Made by a program: the position numbers and the translations under genes
Shown here: piece after piece, positions 1 to 10,038 of the stretch
Layout: each line of letters opens with the position of its first letter
Position numbering within the stretch: position 1 is the stretch's first letter
NCBI RefSeq assembly: GCF_019599265.1
Contig: NZ_JAHZTC010000001.1
Coordinates: 372,001 to 436,000 of the forward strand
Reading direction: 5' to 3'
DNA length: 64,000 nucleotides
Source: Pontibacter sp. HSC-14F20
Lineage (GTDB): Bacteria > Bacteroidota > Bacteroidia > Cytophagales > Hymenobacteraceae
Notes under the pieces: generated by a model
Seen by the model: the letters and a program-made list of their open reading frames with translations, nothing else
What the model was told of the DNA's origin: nothing
The model's database searches: none

Positions 1-2441
1 AAATAACCGAAATTCCAGAAACTGCGCAGGTCACGCGTTACCTGTACGGGGCGTGAGGCCGGAGATAGCAGGTGCAGCAATACGGGTACTTTGCCATTTG
101 CAATCTTGGGGGTGTCCAGCAGACCGAACACTTCCTGCAGGCGTACTGCCAGTACGGGTGTTTCCGGGTCAGTATAATCCAGTGCAATGCGGGAGCCGCT
201 GGGTACCTGCAGGTGAGAAGGGGCCTGTTGATCAAGCTCCTGCTGCTGCTCCCAGCTGAGCAACGACACTAGGATCATATTTAAATCGAGTCGGCTGACC
301 TGGTCCATACTGCGCAGGCCCGCCAGTTGCGGCAGGAGCCATTCTTCTATGGTTAGTTCCAACGCCTGATCCGATACATCCGGCCATCGATCTGCCGCGA
401 TATGGTGGAGAAAAGTAATCCGTTGGCGGGTACGGATTGCTTCATCTGACCAGGGAAGTCGTGCTATACCTTTATCCTGAAGGGCCTGTAATAAAGCTGC
501 CGCCACTTGCTCCGGATCAGGCTGCAGGATTTGTTTCTCTTCCAGTACTAACGCACCAAGTTTAATAATACGCCTTGCCTGTACCCGGTTACTGGCATTA
601 TCCCAGCGTACTTCTTCAGTTTGTATGAGTTGTGTTTCAAAATGCTCGAGCACTTCGTCTTTGCTGAGCGGCGCTGCGAGCATAATACGTGGGTGCTGCC
701 CCGCATCCAGGTGCGCGATGCCATAGTAGGCTGCTTCGGAAAATAACTCTGTGGGGAGTGAAGCGCGTTGGCCGGTGATCAGTCGCACCTTGCCCGTATT
801 TTCCCGTTGTGCCAACCGGTCCGGGTAGGCCAGGGCTGTGAGGATACCAGCTGCATGTGGCTCGATCGTACCTTTAGGGGCACGAAGGCGCTGGCGCAGG
901 TGCTGGGCCTGCTCCTGCACGCGCCGGATAGCATTCTCGTCACGCACAAAACCAGGAATAGGAGGGCGCTTTCCTGCCAGTAGTTCAAGTCGCAGCGCCA
1001 GGTCAGGCAGGGGAGTAGTAAAGGGCTGTTGCGCCCGGATAATGTCGCGCTCAGCGAGTAAAGCAGCTAGTGTGCAGGCCGTTTCGGTCAGTCCCAGTTC
1101 GTGCCCCCTGATCACGAGGTGCCCTAAACGGGGTGTCAGACCCATGGAAGCGATTGCTTTGCCGTGGGTGGTAGCATTGCCTGCCGCGTCCATTGCTTCC
1201 AGACGCAGGAGTAAGTCACGGGACAGGGAAAGGGCTGCAGCAGGCGGTGCGTCCAGCCACTGCAGGGAAGTGACGTCTTTAATACCCCATAAGGCCAGTT
1301 CTAGAGCCAGACCAGAAAGGTCAGCTTCACAAATCTCGGGATCCTGCCGCTCCGGCAGTTGCAACTGATCGGCTGTGGACCAGAGCCGGTAGCAGATACC
1401 CGGACCCAATCGACCGGCACGTCCGCGCCGCTGGTCCGCTGCAGCTTTAGATACAGGTGTGGTAACGAGTGTCGTGAGTCCGGTGCGGGGCAGGAAGCGG
1501 GGCACACGCGCATACCCACCATCTACCACGATTTTTACTCCTTCTATAGTTAAGCTGGTTTCGGCAATGCTGGTCGCGAGCACTATTTTTCGGTTACCGG
1601 CGGGAGAGGGCTGAATGGCTGCCATCTGCCGGCTAAGGGCCAGGTCGCCGTGCAACAGGTGCAGTGCTACATTGCTTGGTAATCTGCTTTCCAGCTGATC
1701 AGCCACCCGGCGCATCTCGCCCATACCAGGTAGAAAGACAAGAATGTCCCCGGCTGTTTCTTCGCGTAATGCTTTTACGATCGCTTTCGGCACCAGCTGT
1801 TGGAGGCGCTCAGCAGATCGGGTGCCAGCTGCGGCAACTTCGGCAGGTGTCAGGTAATGGGTTTCGACAGGGTAGAGGCGACCGTCGCTTCGAATGACCG
1901 GGGCCTGCAGCCACTTGCCTATACCTGTTGCGTCGAGGGTGGCGCTCATGATCACGATACGCAGGTCGGGACGTAGCACGGCTTGAGCATCCAGCGCAAG
2001 TGCGAGCCCCAGGTCGGCCTGTAGACTTCGTTCATGAAACTCATCGAATAGGATAGCGGATATACCTTCTAGGGCAGGGTCTTCTTGCAGCATGCGCGTC
2101 AGAATACCTTCTGTCACAACTTCCACGCGGGTACGTGACGAGACGACATGCTCCATGCGTACCCAATAGCCCACGGTTTGGCCTAATGGCTCCTGCATCA
2201 GATCGGCCATACGTTGAGCAGCGGCACGAGTAGCCAGTCTTCTGGGCTCCAGTACCAACACCTTTCCACCCTGCAGCCAGTCAGCTTGTAGTAAGGCAAG
2301 TGGCACCAGCGTAGTTTTGCCTGCTCCCGGGGGAGCTTCCAGTACAGCGCGGTTTGTGCCGGCCAGTGCCTGCAGCAGGATGGGGAGTGCTTCCTTTACA
2401 GGAAGCTCAGGCAATTCAGGTATAGAAAAGGGGTACGACAT
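1..2441 (-). CDS. hrpB: ATP-dependent helicase HrpB (C-terminus cut by window edge)
   Basis: DEAH-box-type superfamily 2 RNA helicase of the HrpB family, cytoplasmic. The reading frame is open from the ATG at 2441 to base 1. Walker A APPGAGKT is at about residues 36-43, the DEFHER form of motif II at about 132, and motif III SAT at about 164; DEFHERSL is typical of HrpB. The in-frame segment RPVQVTRDLRSFW at the left edge is the conserved HrpB C-terminal signature, so only about 20-30 residues should be missing from a protein of about 840. The matching frame at both ends argues that the gene is intact. It starts 34 bp after the ankyrin gene and may be co-transcribed with it. Cellular role in this phylum is not established. 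Confidence 0.93.
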   Translation of the reverse strand, partial: MSYPFSIPELPELPVKEALPILLQALAGTNRAVLEAPPGAGKTTLVPLALLQADWLQGGKVLVLEPRRLATRAAAQRMADLMQEPLGQTVGYWVRMEHVVSSRTRVEVVTEGILTRMLQEDPALEGISAILFDEFHERSLQADLGLALALDAQAVLRPDLRIVIMSATLDATGIGKWLQAPVIRSDGRLYPVETHYLTPAEVAAAGTRSAERLQQLVPKAIVKALREETAGDILVFLPGMGEMRRVADQLESRLPSNVALHLLHGDLALSRQMAAIQPSPAGNRKIVLATSIAETSLTIEGVKIVVDGGYARVPRFLPRTGLTTLVTTPVSKAAADQRRGRAGRLGPGICYRLWSTADQLQLPERQDPEICEADLSGLALELALWGIKDVTSLQWLDAPPAAALSLSRDLLLRLEAMDAAGNATTHGKAIASMGLTPRLGHLVIRGHELGLTETACTLAALLAERDIIRAQQPFTTPLPDLALRLELLAGKRPPIPGFVRDENAIRRVQEQAQHLRQRLRAPKGTIEPHAAGILTALAYPDRLAQRENTGKVRLITGQRASLPTELFSEAAYYGIAHLDAGQHPRIMLAAPLSKDEVLEHFETQLIQTEEVRWDNASNRVQARRIIKLGALVLEEKQILQPDPEQVAAALLQALQDKGIARLPWSDEAIRTRQRITFLHHIAADRWPDVSDQALELTIEEWLLPQLAGLRSMDQVSRLDLNMILVSLLSWEQQQELDQQAPSHLQVPSGSRIALDYTDPETPVLAVRLQEVFGLLDTPKIANGKVPVLLHLLSPASRPVQVTRDLRSFWNFGY

Positions 2442-2475
2442 GTCGCCGCAATTTCCGAAAAATAAGTCAGACTTA

Positions 2476-2979
2476 TCAGGTGGTACTTTCTGCGGAAGCT
2501 TCAAAAAGTTGGAGTGCTTCTTCGTTGCCAACCTGTGCGGCCATTTGCCTGGCTGTGAGCCCTCGGCTGTCGCGTATTTCACGATCAGCGCCATGTTCCA
2601 ACATAAACCTGACCATGTTATTGCGGCCGTACATGGTGGCAAACATCAGGGCGGTGCCGCCACTACCGTTTTGCAGGTCGAGGTCGGCACCGTATTCCAG
2701 CAGGAGCTCGGCTATACCTTCGTACCCGTTGAAGCACTGGCCCATCAAGGCAGTATTTCCGGCTAAATCCTGTGCATTGACATCGGCGCCGGATTCCAGC
2801 AGCATGCGCGCTGCTTCGGGCTGGTTATTGTAGGTCGCGATAATCAGAGGGGTGAAACCGCGCGGACCCGGTTCATTCACGTCAACGCCTTCTTCAATCA
2901 GTTGCTTGAGGAGAGTTAGGTCGCCGCGCCGGGCAGCATCGAACAGGACGTCGACGGGTCTTGTAGAGTGGAAAGTCAT
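2476..2979 (-). CDS. Ankyrin repeat protein
   Basis: A 167-residue soluble protein made almost entirely of ankyrin repeats. Four to five units run from about residue 9 to 160, with typical signatures such as GFTPLIIAT, GNTALMGQ, GGTALMFAT and GLTARQMAAQ, and GADVN/GADLD turns. No signal peptide or membrane segment is visible, so it is probably cytoplasmic and acts by protein-protein contact. It sits between the ABM monooxygenase (48 bp upstream) and hrpB (34 bp downstream) on the same strand, consistent with one transcript. The partner is not evident. Confidence 0.88.
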   Translation of the reverse strand: MTFHSTRPVDVLFDAARRGDLTLLKQLIEEGVDVNEPGPRGFTPLIIATYNNQPEAARMLLESGADVNAQDLAGNTALMGQCFNGYEGIAELLLEYGADLDLQNGSGGTALMFATMYGRNNMVRFMLEHGADREIRDSRGLTARQMAAQVGNEEALQLFEASAESTT

Positions 2980-3027
2980 CGGTATAAGGGATTTTGGTCT
3001 TGGCCTTACCTACGATAAAAATCCGAT

Positions 3028-3324
3028 TTAGTCACTCACCAGGTCAAAAAAACGCACTTTCAGGCTGCCCGGTACCAGTTTCAGACCCTTGGGTATACCT
3101 TGATGCGATTCTTTCATATGCTGCTTATACCATTCCTTGTAGCTGATTTCGTCGGTCCAGGTGGTCATTACCCAGAACTCGTTTTCATTTTCCTGTGGGG
3201 TGAATACTTTCATGCCCAGAAAACCTATCTCGTGGTCGACCATGTGGGGTCGTTTCACAAATGCTTCCTTCACATCGGCAGCCATTCCGTTGGCTACCTC
3301 AAACTGGCTCATGGCTATATACAT
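3028..3324 (-). CDS. Antibiotic biosynthesis monooxygenase (ABM)-fold protein, IsdG/HmoA-like
   Basis: A 98-residue dimeric alpha+beta barrel (ABM) protein. The pattern RPHMVDHEIGFLGMKVF followed by FWVMTTW and EWYKQHMKESH matches the IsdG/HmoA branch, which includes heme-degrading monooxygenases. Aligned by eye with IsdG, the Trp in EW and the His in ESH sit where the catalytic Trp and heme-ligand His lie (9 residues apart here, 10 in IsdG). The N-terminal catalytic Asn is not obvious (AMSQF). Heme activity is therefore possible but unproven. It starts 33 bp after the CheB-CheR kinase gene on the same strand, so an operon with the phytochrome is plausible. Confidence 0.82.
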   Translation of the reverse strand: MYIAMSQFEVANGMAADVKEAFVKRPHMVDHEIGFLGMKVFTPQENENEFWVMTTWTDEISYKEWYKQHMKESHQGIPKGLKLVPGSLKVRFFDLVSD

Positions 3325-3357
3325 AAATCGATTTTAATTTTTTGGGGTGGGCTATTT

Positions 3358-6300
3358 CTATAATTGCGGAAATGTAAGCGTAAACGTCGTTCCTTTGTCT
3401 GTTTCGCTTTTCACCTGCACCTGCCCGCCAGAGTTGTCCATAATGCGCTTTACTATGTAAAGTCCCATACCGGTGCCGTCTACATGGGAGTGGAAACGCT
3501 TGAATAGGGTAAACAACTTGCCCTGACTTTCCTTGTTGATTCCCAAGCCATTATCTTCTATACTTAGCACGAGCTTTTTGCCTTTGTAGCTGCTCTTGAT
3601 TTTTACATGGGGTCTGCGTTCAGAGGAGCTATACTTGAGTGCGTTGCTTAGCAGGTTGTATAAAATACTGTGCAGATTCTTTTTGGAGAAGCTGATGTTG
3701 GGTGCCTCCGAGAAATCCGTTTCTATCACCGCCTGCTTGCGCGTTGCTTCTTCTTTCAGGCCTTCGTAAATCGTTTTGTAAACTGCTTCGATCTGAAGAG
3801 GCTCGGACTCACCGTCCACATCGCGCTGCACTTTAGCGATATCCGTCAGGTCACGGATCACATTTTTGAAACGTTTGATGGAGTCTTTGATCATGACGAA
3901 GAGCGGATCTGTCGGCTCGCCTGGTAATGGTTCCGCTTCCCGTATCTGTTCTTCCAGCACCAGCATCAGTCCTTCTATGTTAGCGATAGGCGACTTCAGG
4001 TCGTGCGAGGCCGTATACACAAAGGTGTCTAGGTCGTCGATCACGCGCATCAGGTGCTCGTTGGTTTGTTGCAGTTCTTCTTGTGCCAGTTTCAGGTCCG
4101 AAAGATCTATAAACGAGCCGATCATCCGGTAGGGCATGCTGTACTCATTATACAGAATGTAGGCCCTGTTTGAAACATAGGTATAGCTGCCCCCTTTATG
4201 CTGTATGCGGTATTCGGCGTTCCACTGCTTTCTGCCGTTGTTGATGGCGTCATTCACGCTTCGCTCCACTTCGTTCCGATCATCGGGGTGCAGTTTTGAG
4301 AACCAGCCTTCCAATCCTCCTGACATCTCCTGTTCGTCGAAGCCCAGCATTTTAAAGAGACCATCACTCCACCAGATCTCGTTGGTTGCCAGATTCCAGT
4401 CCCAAACCACGTCGTTAGTAGCCATGGCCACCAGCCTGAACCGTTCTTCGCTTTCTGCCAGCTCACGGGTACGATCCTGCACCAGGCGTTCCAGCTGATT
4501 GTTGAGTACGGTTAAGTTTTCTTCTGCCTTCTTGAGTTCCTCGTAGGCTTCAAGGGTCTGGTCCTCGCTATTCTTCTTGTCATTGATATTGGCCATGGTA
4601 ACGGCAATTCCTGTTCCCATTTTCACGGCAGCAATCTCATACCAGGCTTTTTTATCGTTTAGTGTTAGTAACTGCTCTATGTGTAGTGGCTTGCCTGTTA
4701 CTACCACTTGGCAAAACTTCTGGAAGAGACCGGTGTCGCGCAAATGAGGTATGGTCGTTGTCACGCTTCTCTGCAACAGGTTGGCACTCGATTCGCCCAG
4801 CATCTCTTCTGCTTTTTTGTTGAGCTGCGTCCAGGTAAAGTCTTTGATCTGATCTTTGTTGTCGCGGACGGCCTGCATTGCCATGATGCTGTTGAGCGAA
4901 CTGTCCAGCACACCCTGCACCACACTGCTCAGCGTTTTGAGAGTGGTAACATCCACAAAACTAACCACGACACCATCTTTATTACCATCGCGTTTCAGGT
5001 AGGGAATGATACGCATCAAATAATAGCGGCCGTTTTCGGTCTCAACCTCATGTTCCACTTCATGAGAGGTGTTATTTACGTGACGAATATCGTCAAACAG
5101 GCGGTCGTATTTCAGATTGTGTGATAGGTGGTATACAGGCCGCCCGATATCGCCCCCGATTATGTTCACGATCTGCTCAAGGGATGGGGTATACTTGCGG
5201 ACTTCCAGGTTATGGTCTACAAACAGCTGGCCCACGTTTGAGCTGCGGAAGTAATTGTCTAGGTCTTCATTAAGCTCCTGCAGTTCCTTTATCTTGAGTT
5301 GATGTTCTGAGTTAACGGTGTGCAGCTCTTCATTTAGCGACTGCATTTCTTCGTTGGAGCTCTGCAGTTCCTCATTACTCGACATCAGTTCCTCATTGCT
5401 CGACTGCAGCTCTTCGTTGGTAGTACTCAGGTCCTGTACAGTCATCTGCAGGCTTTCGCGGGTTTCGCGCAGTTCCGACTCCAGCGTGGTGAGCTGTTGG
5501 TAGTAGTCTGCATCTGAGAAGTGAGGGGCCTCGCTTAACTTAGGCTGGGGACTTATTTCGCCCATTTCCTGCAACAGTACCAGAATAAGTGGCGGCTGGC
5601 CTTTTTCGAGCGTAACCGGGCGTACAGAAGTATGGATCAGGCGTTCTTTGTTGCCAAACTTTACGGCAACCTGCCGGCCCACTACACTGCGGTTGGTTTT
5701 GATGGCTTTGCGTATACTCACACTCAACACGACAGCCATTTCCTCCGGTACCATCTTGATCAGGTTAAAGTGCAGGCGCTTGTCTGGAAACTTTAAGAAG
5801 CGGTTGATATCGCCGATGCCGTGCAGCAGCTGGTAATTTGTGTCAACGTAAAGGGCCGTAACTTTAAAGTCCTCTGACAAGGCATCCATAAATGCCTCAT
5901 TATAGCGATTTAACTGTGTCGTCTTAAACTGACTGGCCTGGCTTTGCTGCATGCTGGCGGTCTGGTATTCGGTTACGCCATAGCTGCGCTGCAGGCTGTT
6001 ACGGCCTTTTACTTTTCGGAAAATTTTCCATTTGCGGTTTTCTTCCTCAAAATATTCCTGCATGTCCCCGATGTGCTCGCTGGGGCCCAATAGCAGATAG
6101 CCGCCCATGTTGAGTGCATAAGGAAACAAGGAAAGCACTTTGTGCTGCAGACCAGGATTGAGGTAAATGAGCATGTTACGGCAAGTGATCAGGTCGATTT
6201 TGCTGAAGGGTGGATCCTTTTGCAGATCATGCTGCGCAAAGATCACCATCTTCCGTATCTCGTCGCTCACCGTGTATTTGTTACCTTTTTGCTGAAAGAA

Positions 6301-7473
6301 CTTCTGCAGCCGCTCTTCTGACACTTGCTTCCGGATAGTATTGGCAGCATAGGTACCCTTTGATGCCTTCTGCAATGCATGCTGGTCCACATCGGTCGCA
6401 AAGAGCTTTACATCCAGCGGGCGCCCCAGTTTATGAGAGGCCTCTTTAAAAAGAATTGCGAGCGAATAGGCTTCTTCGCCTGTGCTGCAGGCTGCGATCC
6501 ATACCTTAATAGGTCCACCTTCTTCTTTTGAATTTATGATACTCGGAATCACCGTCGTCTCTAACAACTGAAAGGCTTCCGGGTCACGGAAGAAGCTGGT
6601 CACGTTTATGAAGAACTCCTGGCAAAGGATTTTGATCTCAGCTGGGGTTTCGTGCAGGTAGTCCAGGTACTCCTGGATCATGTTCAGTTTGAGGGTCTGC
6701 ATCCGCTTTTGAATGCGGCGGTACAGTGTGGGCTTTTTGTAATGCGTAAAGTCAACCTGCGTATGGCTGCATACCAGGTCCAGAATCGCCTTAAGCACGG
6801 CCTCTTCATCATCCGGCTCCTGCAGATTCCCATTCTGGATGATGGTTTTGAGCAATGGTGTGCGGCGGGTATACTCCATGATCTCATGCGGAATACGATC
6901 CGGTGTGAGCACGAAATCCACATCACCTGTATCGATAGCACTGCGGGGCATACCGTCAAATTTTGCGCTTTCCGGGTCCTGCACCACCACCAGGCCACCC
7001 GCCTTTTTTATGGCCCGCACGCCTTTGCTGCCATCTGTACCAGTGCCCGACAATACAACGCCAATAGCAAATGGGCCACGGTCAATGGCCAGCGATTCAA
7101 AGAAAGTGTCCACTGCAAAGTTCGGCTCGCGGTTGCGGGGTTTTTCGGTCAGGCGCAGTCGTCCGTTCTGTAAACTCAGTTGTTTGCCGCTTGGCAGCAC
7201 GTATACGCAGTTTGGCCGGGTAAATGTATTGTCTTCTGCTTCCCTTACCTGCATGCTGGTATGCTTCGACAACAATTCAGCCATAAGACTTTTGTGGTCA
7301 GGCGAAAGGTGCTGAATGATCACGAACGAAAAGCTGGAGTTTCCAGGGAAATGGTCGAAGAGTTTGTGAATAGCCTCCAGGCCCCCTGCAGAAGCACCTA
7401 TACCTACCAGGTAATGGTCGGCGGGCTTTGGTGATACTTTTTGGTCCTGCTTATTGTTTGCTTGCTGCAACAT
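3358..7473 (-). CDS. CheB-CheR fusion PAS sensor histidine kinase
   Basis: A 1371-residue cytoplasmic signalling protein. In order: CheB methylesterase (about 20-200; Ser in GIGASAGG, His in QHLSPDH, Asp in GTGTDGS); CheR methyltransferase (about 215-490; SAM site near [10 protein letters not shown] at about 328 and [10 protein letters not shown]); a coiled coil of SSNEEL-type repeats (about 660-730); several PAS regions (about 740-1140); HisKA with phospho-acceptor His in SHDLKSPI (about 1157); and HATPase_c with [16 protein letters not shown] and [11 protein letters not shown]. No receiver domain or transmembrane segment is visible. No chemoreceptor is present in the window, so the methylation target is unknown. 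The gene follows the phytochrome with a 32-bp gap and may be its output kinase. Confidence 0.95.
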   Translation of the reverse strand: MLQQANNKQDQKVSPKPADHYLVGIGASAGGLEAIHKLFDHFPGNSSFSFVIIQHLSPDHKSLMAELLSKHTSMQVREAEDNTFTRPNCVYVLPSGKQLSLQNGRLRLTEKPRNREPNFAVDTFFESLAIDRGPFAIGVVLSGTGTDGSKGVRAIKKAGGLVVVQDPESAKFDGMPRSAIDTGDVDFVLTPDRIPHEIMEYTRRTPLLKTIIQNGNLQEPDDEEAVLKAILDLVCSHTQVDFTHYKKPTLYRRIQKRMQTLKLNMIQEYLDYLHETPAEIKILCQEFFINVTSFFRDPEAFQLLETTVIPSIINSKEEGGPIKVWIAACSTGEEAYSLAILFKEASHKLGRPLDVKLFATDVDQHALQKASKGTYAANTIRKQVSEERLQKFFQQKGNKYTVSDEIRKMVIFAQHDLQKDPPFSKIDLITCRNMLIYLNPGLQHKVLSLFPYALNMGGYLLLGPSEHIGDMQEYFEEENRKWKIFRKVKGRNSLQRSYGVTEYQTASMQQSQASQFKTTQLNRYNEAFMDALSEDFKVTALYVDTNYQLLHGIGDINRFLKFPDKRLHFNLIKMVPEEMAVVLSVSIRKAIKTNRSVVGRQVAVKFGNKERLIHTSVRPVTLEKGQPPLILVLLQEMGEISPQPKLSEAPHFSDADYYQQLTTLESELRETRESLQMTVQDLSTTNEELQSSNEELMSSNEELQSSNEEMQSLNEELHTVNSEHQLKIKELQELNEDLDNYFRSSNVGQLFVDHNLEVRKYTPSLEQIVNIIGGDIGRPVYHLSHNLKYDRLFDDIRHVNNTSHEVEHEVETENGRYYLMRIIPYLKRDGNKDGVVVSFVDVTTLKTLSSVVQGVLDSSLNSIMAMQAVRDNKDQIKDFTWTQLNKKAEEMLGESSANLLQRSVTTTIPHLRDTGLFQKFCQVVVTGKPLHIEQLLTLNDKKAWYEIAAVKMGTGIAVTMANINDKKNSEDQTLEAYEELKKAEENLTVLNNQLERLVQDRTRELAESEERFRLVAMATNDVVWDWNLATNEIWWSDGLFKMLGFDEQEMSGGLEGWFSKLHPDDRNEVERSVNDAINNGRKQWNAEYRIQHKGGSYTYVSNRAYILYNEYSMPYRMIGSFIDLSDLKLAQEELQQTNEHLMRVIDDLDTFVYTASHDLKSPIANIEGLMLVLEEQIREAEPLPGEPTDPLFVMIKDSIKRFKNVIRDLTDIAKVQRDVDGESEPLQIEAVYKTIYEGLKEEATRKQAVIETDFSEAPNISFSKKNLHSILYNLLSNALKYSSSERRPHVKIKSSYKGKKLVLSIEDNGLGINKESQGKLFTLFKRFHSHVDGTGMGLYIVKRIMDNSGGQVQVKSETDKGTTFTLTFPQL

Positions 7474-7505
7474 GCTGTGTTAGCCGAAATAAAGGTAATA
7501 GGTTC

Positions 7506-9056
7506 TTAGTACTTCTCGCGGATGATCTTGCTAAGCACAGCACTGCGCAGCGCCTCAGCGGCTTCCAGCTCTTCCTGTTGCCAGGGGAGTGAGGTGAGCT
7601 GCACTGTTTGCTGGTAAAGGGCAAACGAGTTACGTGGATGATAGCTTTTGCCGTCCGGCTCCATCCGGATAGCCTTATCTGGGTTGCCGCTCCAGTTAAC
7701 GGTTTGCAGCACTTCGCCCCGGAAACACAAAATGAATTCTCCCTGGTCTGGGTTAATGGCCAGCGCAAGCAAGCCGCTTGCCTCATCCTTGTAGTCTTTG
7801 CTGTTTGGGTAGGCCTGTGGGAGCGAATTAGTTACGTATGTTTTATCGGAGCTGTTACGGCGCAGCCAGGAAGCAAGCTCTTTTATTTTCTGAACAGGTG
7901 GGGTCTTGCCCACAGTATGCACTTCTCCCTCATACAGTATGGCCGCACCGTCCAGCGACAATAACTCCAACAGGTTTGGCTGGCCATGCAGGAGTGCCTC
8001 TGTAAAATACTCCTGGTTAAAGAGCTGCTCCAGCATCGTAGCATGCTGTCCGCGCAAGTGTGCCTGCATGTGGGCGCGCTGTTCCCGTTCATAGGCCCCC
8101 AATCGTACCGCTGCGATCGCGGACAGTAGTTCCATTGCTGTGCGCTCCTGGTAGCTAGGATATTTCGGGGTTTTGTGGTGACAGGAGATCAGCCCCCACA
8201 GGTTACCTTCCATAATGAGTGGTACCGACATAGAAGCCGAAATCCCCATATTACCCATGTACTCCAGGTGCACGCCAGCCACGCTGCGCAGGTTGCAACT
8301 GGTCAGGTCTGTAAAACGCCTTGTAATTGGGTTGAGGATCGGGTGGAGGCGGACCGGTTCATAATCGCGGGCAGGTATAAGCCGGTATGGATTTTTGAAG
8401 TAGAGATCGCGTGCCTGCTTGGGCACATCGGAAGCCGGAAACCGGAGTCCCAGCAAATCACTCATATCTTCCGTTTTGGCCTGTCCAAGTACGGTGCCGT
8501 TCCACATAGCGTCGAATCGGTAAACCAGCACCCGGTCAAAACCAGTGAAGCGCTTGAACTCAGCAGCAACAGCCTGTGCTATCGCTTCGGTGTTTTCAGC
8601 CTGCTTAATACGGGAGGTGATGTATTTGATCTGCTGAAAAAAAGCCAGGAAAGATTTGTCATCTTCGCGCTGCGCCGGCTCCATCTCGATCAGTATTTGT
8701 TCTGGTTCAGGATGAACTGTTGCCGTAAACGCTATGTCGCTTTCTCCAGTCCTGAAGGTCAGCGAGAAAGGTATGTCTACCTGCTCTTGTTCGTTGGTTA
8801 GTTTCTGCTGGAGGTCAGCTAGTTCGTTTTCCGGCACAAAGGCGGAGAGGGGCTGTTCCAGTAGCGTTTCGGTATTTAGCCCGAGTAAGTTCGCACTGTT
8901 TTCACTAACCTGTCTGATATGCAGTGTTTTATCCAGGACCAGTAGCAGACCATGTGGTTGTATCAGGTTGATCTGGTGCAGCGGGATACTTCCGCAGAAA
9001 TCAGAATCATAGTTTTTTTCGCCACCGTTTAGCAGCGCAGCAGGTATATTTTTCAT
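7506..9056 (-). CDS. Bacteriophytochrome photosensory module (PAS-GAF-PHY) without output domain
   Basis: A 516-residue red/far-red photoreceptor core. Using the ATG at 9056, Cys21 lies 12 residues before QPHG, the same spacing as the biliverdin-binding Cys of bacteriophytochromes. An upstream in-frame ATG at 9107 would add 17 non-conserved residues. The GAF domain (about 130-300) has FPASDVP, the bilin-pocket His in VHLEY and the CHH motif. The PHY domain (about 310-510) carries the tongue motif PRNSF (about 472) and WSG in place of the usual WGG. The protein ends just after PHY, with no kinase, receiver or GGDEF domain. It precedes the CheB-CheR kinase by 32 bp on the same strand, suggesting signalling in trans. 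Confidence 0.93.
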   Translation of the reverse strand: MKNIPAALLNGGEKNYDSDFCGSIPLHQINLIQPHGLLLVLDKTLHIRQVSENSANLLGLNTETLLEQPLSAFVPENELADLQQKLTNEQEQVDIPFSLTFRTGESDIAFTATVHPEPEQILIEMEPAQREDDKSFLAFFQQIKYITSRIKQAENTEAIAQAVAAEFKRFTGFDRVLVYRFDAMWNGTVLGQAKTEDMSDLLGLRFPASDVPKQARDLYFKNPYRLIPARDYEPVRLHPILNPITRRFTDLTSCNLRSVAGVHLEYMGNMGISASMSVPLIMEGNLWGLISCHHKTPKYPSYQERTAMELLSAIAAVRLGAYEREQRAHMQAHLRGQHATMLEQLFNQEYFTEALLHGQPNLLELLSLDGAAILYEGEVHTVGKTPPVQKIKELASWLRRNSSDKTYVTNSLPQAYPNSKDYKDEASGLLALAINPDQGEFILCFRGEVLQTVNWSGNPDKAIRMEPDGKSYHPRNSFALYQQTVQLTSLPWQQEELEAAEALRSAVLSKIIREKY

Positions 9057-9253
9057 AGTATTCCAGGACCTCGGCCAGTGGTGGTAGAAGAATACGAATC
9101 TAAGCAATCTTGGAGTCTATATTCTTCTGGCAAAAGGTATGAGGGAGTAATTTAAGTGTTTTTACCCTAAAATCATGTAGAAAATACTGGTTTTATATGC
9201 GAAGGGTTACAACTTGATGCTGTCCACGTGTGATTTTGACGCTCCGGAAAATA

Positions 9254-9285
9254 AAAAGAGACAGGTGTTGTTACCTGTCTCTTTT
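9254..9285 (-). terminator. Rho-independent terminator of the sigma/anti-sigma operon
   Basis: A stem GAGACAGGT...ACCTGTCTC with a 6-base loop, flanked by A4/T4, lies just after the anti-sigma stop. Read on the minus strand it is followed by a T-rich run. Confidence 0.85.
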
Positions 9286-9291
9286 GTTGAA

Positions 9292-10038
9292 CTACTTCTT
9301 AATTTTCAGGTGTATCTGCACTTTTTTGTCGGGGCTTATCACATAGAACGTCTGTGGGGCATAACCCTGACTGCTAACCAGTAAGGTATGGCTACCGTCT
9401 GTTATCGAGAGCCTGAAAACGCCCTGGCTGTCGCTGTTGGTTTGCCAGGGGCTGCCCTGAACCTGGATGGTTGCCTTTGCTATACCTTGTCCGCTGGCAT
9501 CCAGCACCTGCCCCTGCAGGCTGAACTCCGCATGGGGTGGCAGATTACTGCTGTCCGATTTTCTGTTACTGTCGGGTGGCGCTGGTATTTCGAGAACCAA
9601 TGCTGCGTCAATGGTACGGGCAAGCAGTTCCTCCGGACTAGGCGGTAAAATCTCGCCTGCCTGCATGGCCGCTTTTTCGGGGGAGGCGGTACGGGTATAA
9701 TGATAAAGCAGGATCAGACCGAGCGAACTGAACATCATCAGCATACCCAGTATAACACGCCAGTCAGCCAAGCCGTGCAGTACGCTGGGGCGCTGCTTGC
9801 GGCGCAACCGGGTGCGGATGCGCTGCAGGATGCTGAAGCGGGCCTCGCGTGTTCGGCCCCGGTTAGCAAGCGACATACCTGTGAGGATATCTTCGCACAT
9901 CTCGCAGTCGAGCAAGTGCTTTTCTAATTCGTAATTAGTGGCTGGCGGCAACGAGCCTTCCTCGTATTGCCGCAGTAGTTCCATGGAGGGGTGCTCCTCC
10001 AGTCCCCATTCGCTTAGCTGTATTTTATCGTTGCGCAT
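9292..10038 (-). CDS. Membrane anti-sigma factor with extracytoplasmic carboxypeptidase-regulatory-like domain
   Basis: A 248-residue single-pass membrane protein. The N-terminal cytoplasmic part carries a zinc-finger-like anti-sigma motif (HLLDCEMC, about residues 41-48). One transmembrane helix follows at about 94-112 (ILGMLMMFSSLGLILLYHY). The C-terminal part (about 170-248) is a CarboxypepD_reg-like beta-sandwich (LQGQVLDASGQGI, DSQGVFRLSI, VSSQGYAPQTFYV). The start overlaps the ECF sigma gene by 14 bp, so the two are translationally coupled and it should hold that sigma factor inactive. The beta-sandwich would face the periplasm and may sense an envelope signal (inference). Confidence 0.85.
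   Translation of the reverse strand: MRNDKIQLSEWGLEEHPSMELLRQYEEGSLPPATNYELEKHLLDCEMCEDILTGMSLANRGRTREARFSILQRIRTRLRRKQRPSVLHGLADWRVILGMLMMFSSLGLILLYHYTRTASPEKAAMQAGEILPPSPEELLARTIDAALVLEIPAPPDSNRKSDSSNLPPHAEFSLQGQVLDASGQGIAKATIQVQGSPWQTNSDSQGVFRLSITDGSHTLLVSSQGYAPQTFYVISPDKKVQIHLKIKK

Noticed and set aside
4708..5124. Plus-strand open frame of 138 codons inside the CheB-CheR kinase gene
   Set aside because: Antisense shadow of a clearly coding gene, no recognisable domain.
6652..7173. Plus-strand open frame of 173 codons in the CheB region
   Set aside because: Shadow of the strongly conserved CheB/CheR sequence on the other strand.
8175..8801. Plus-strand open frame of 208 codons opposite the phytochrome
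   Set aside because: The minus strand encodes conserved GAF/PAS motifs here; no support for an antisense gene.
9057..9107. 17-codon N-terminal extension of the phytochrome
   Set aside because: Starting at 9056 puts the bilin Cys at residue 21, close to known phytochromes; the extension is Trp/His-rich and not conserved in type.
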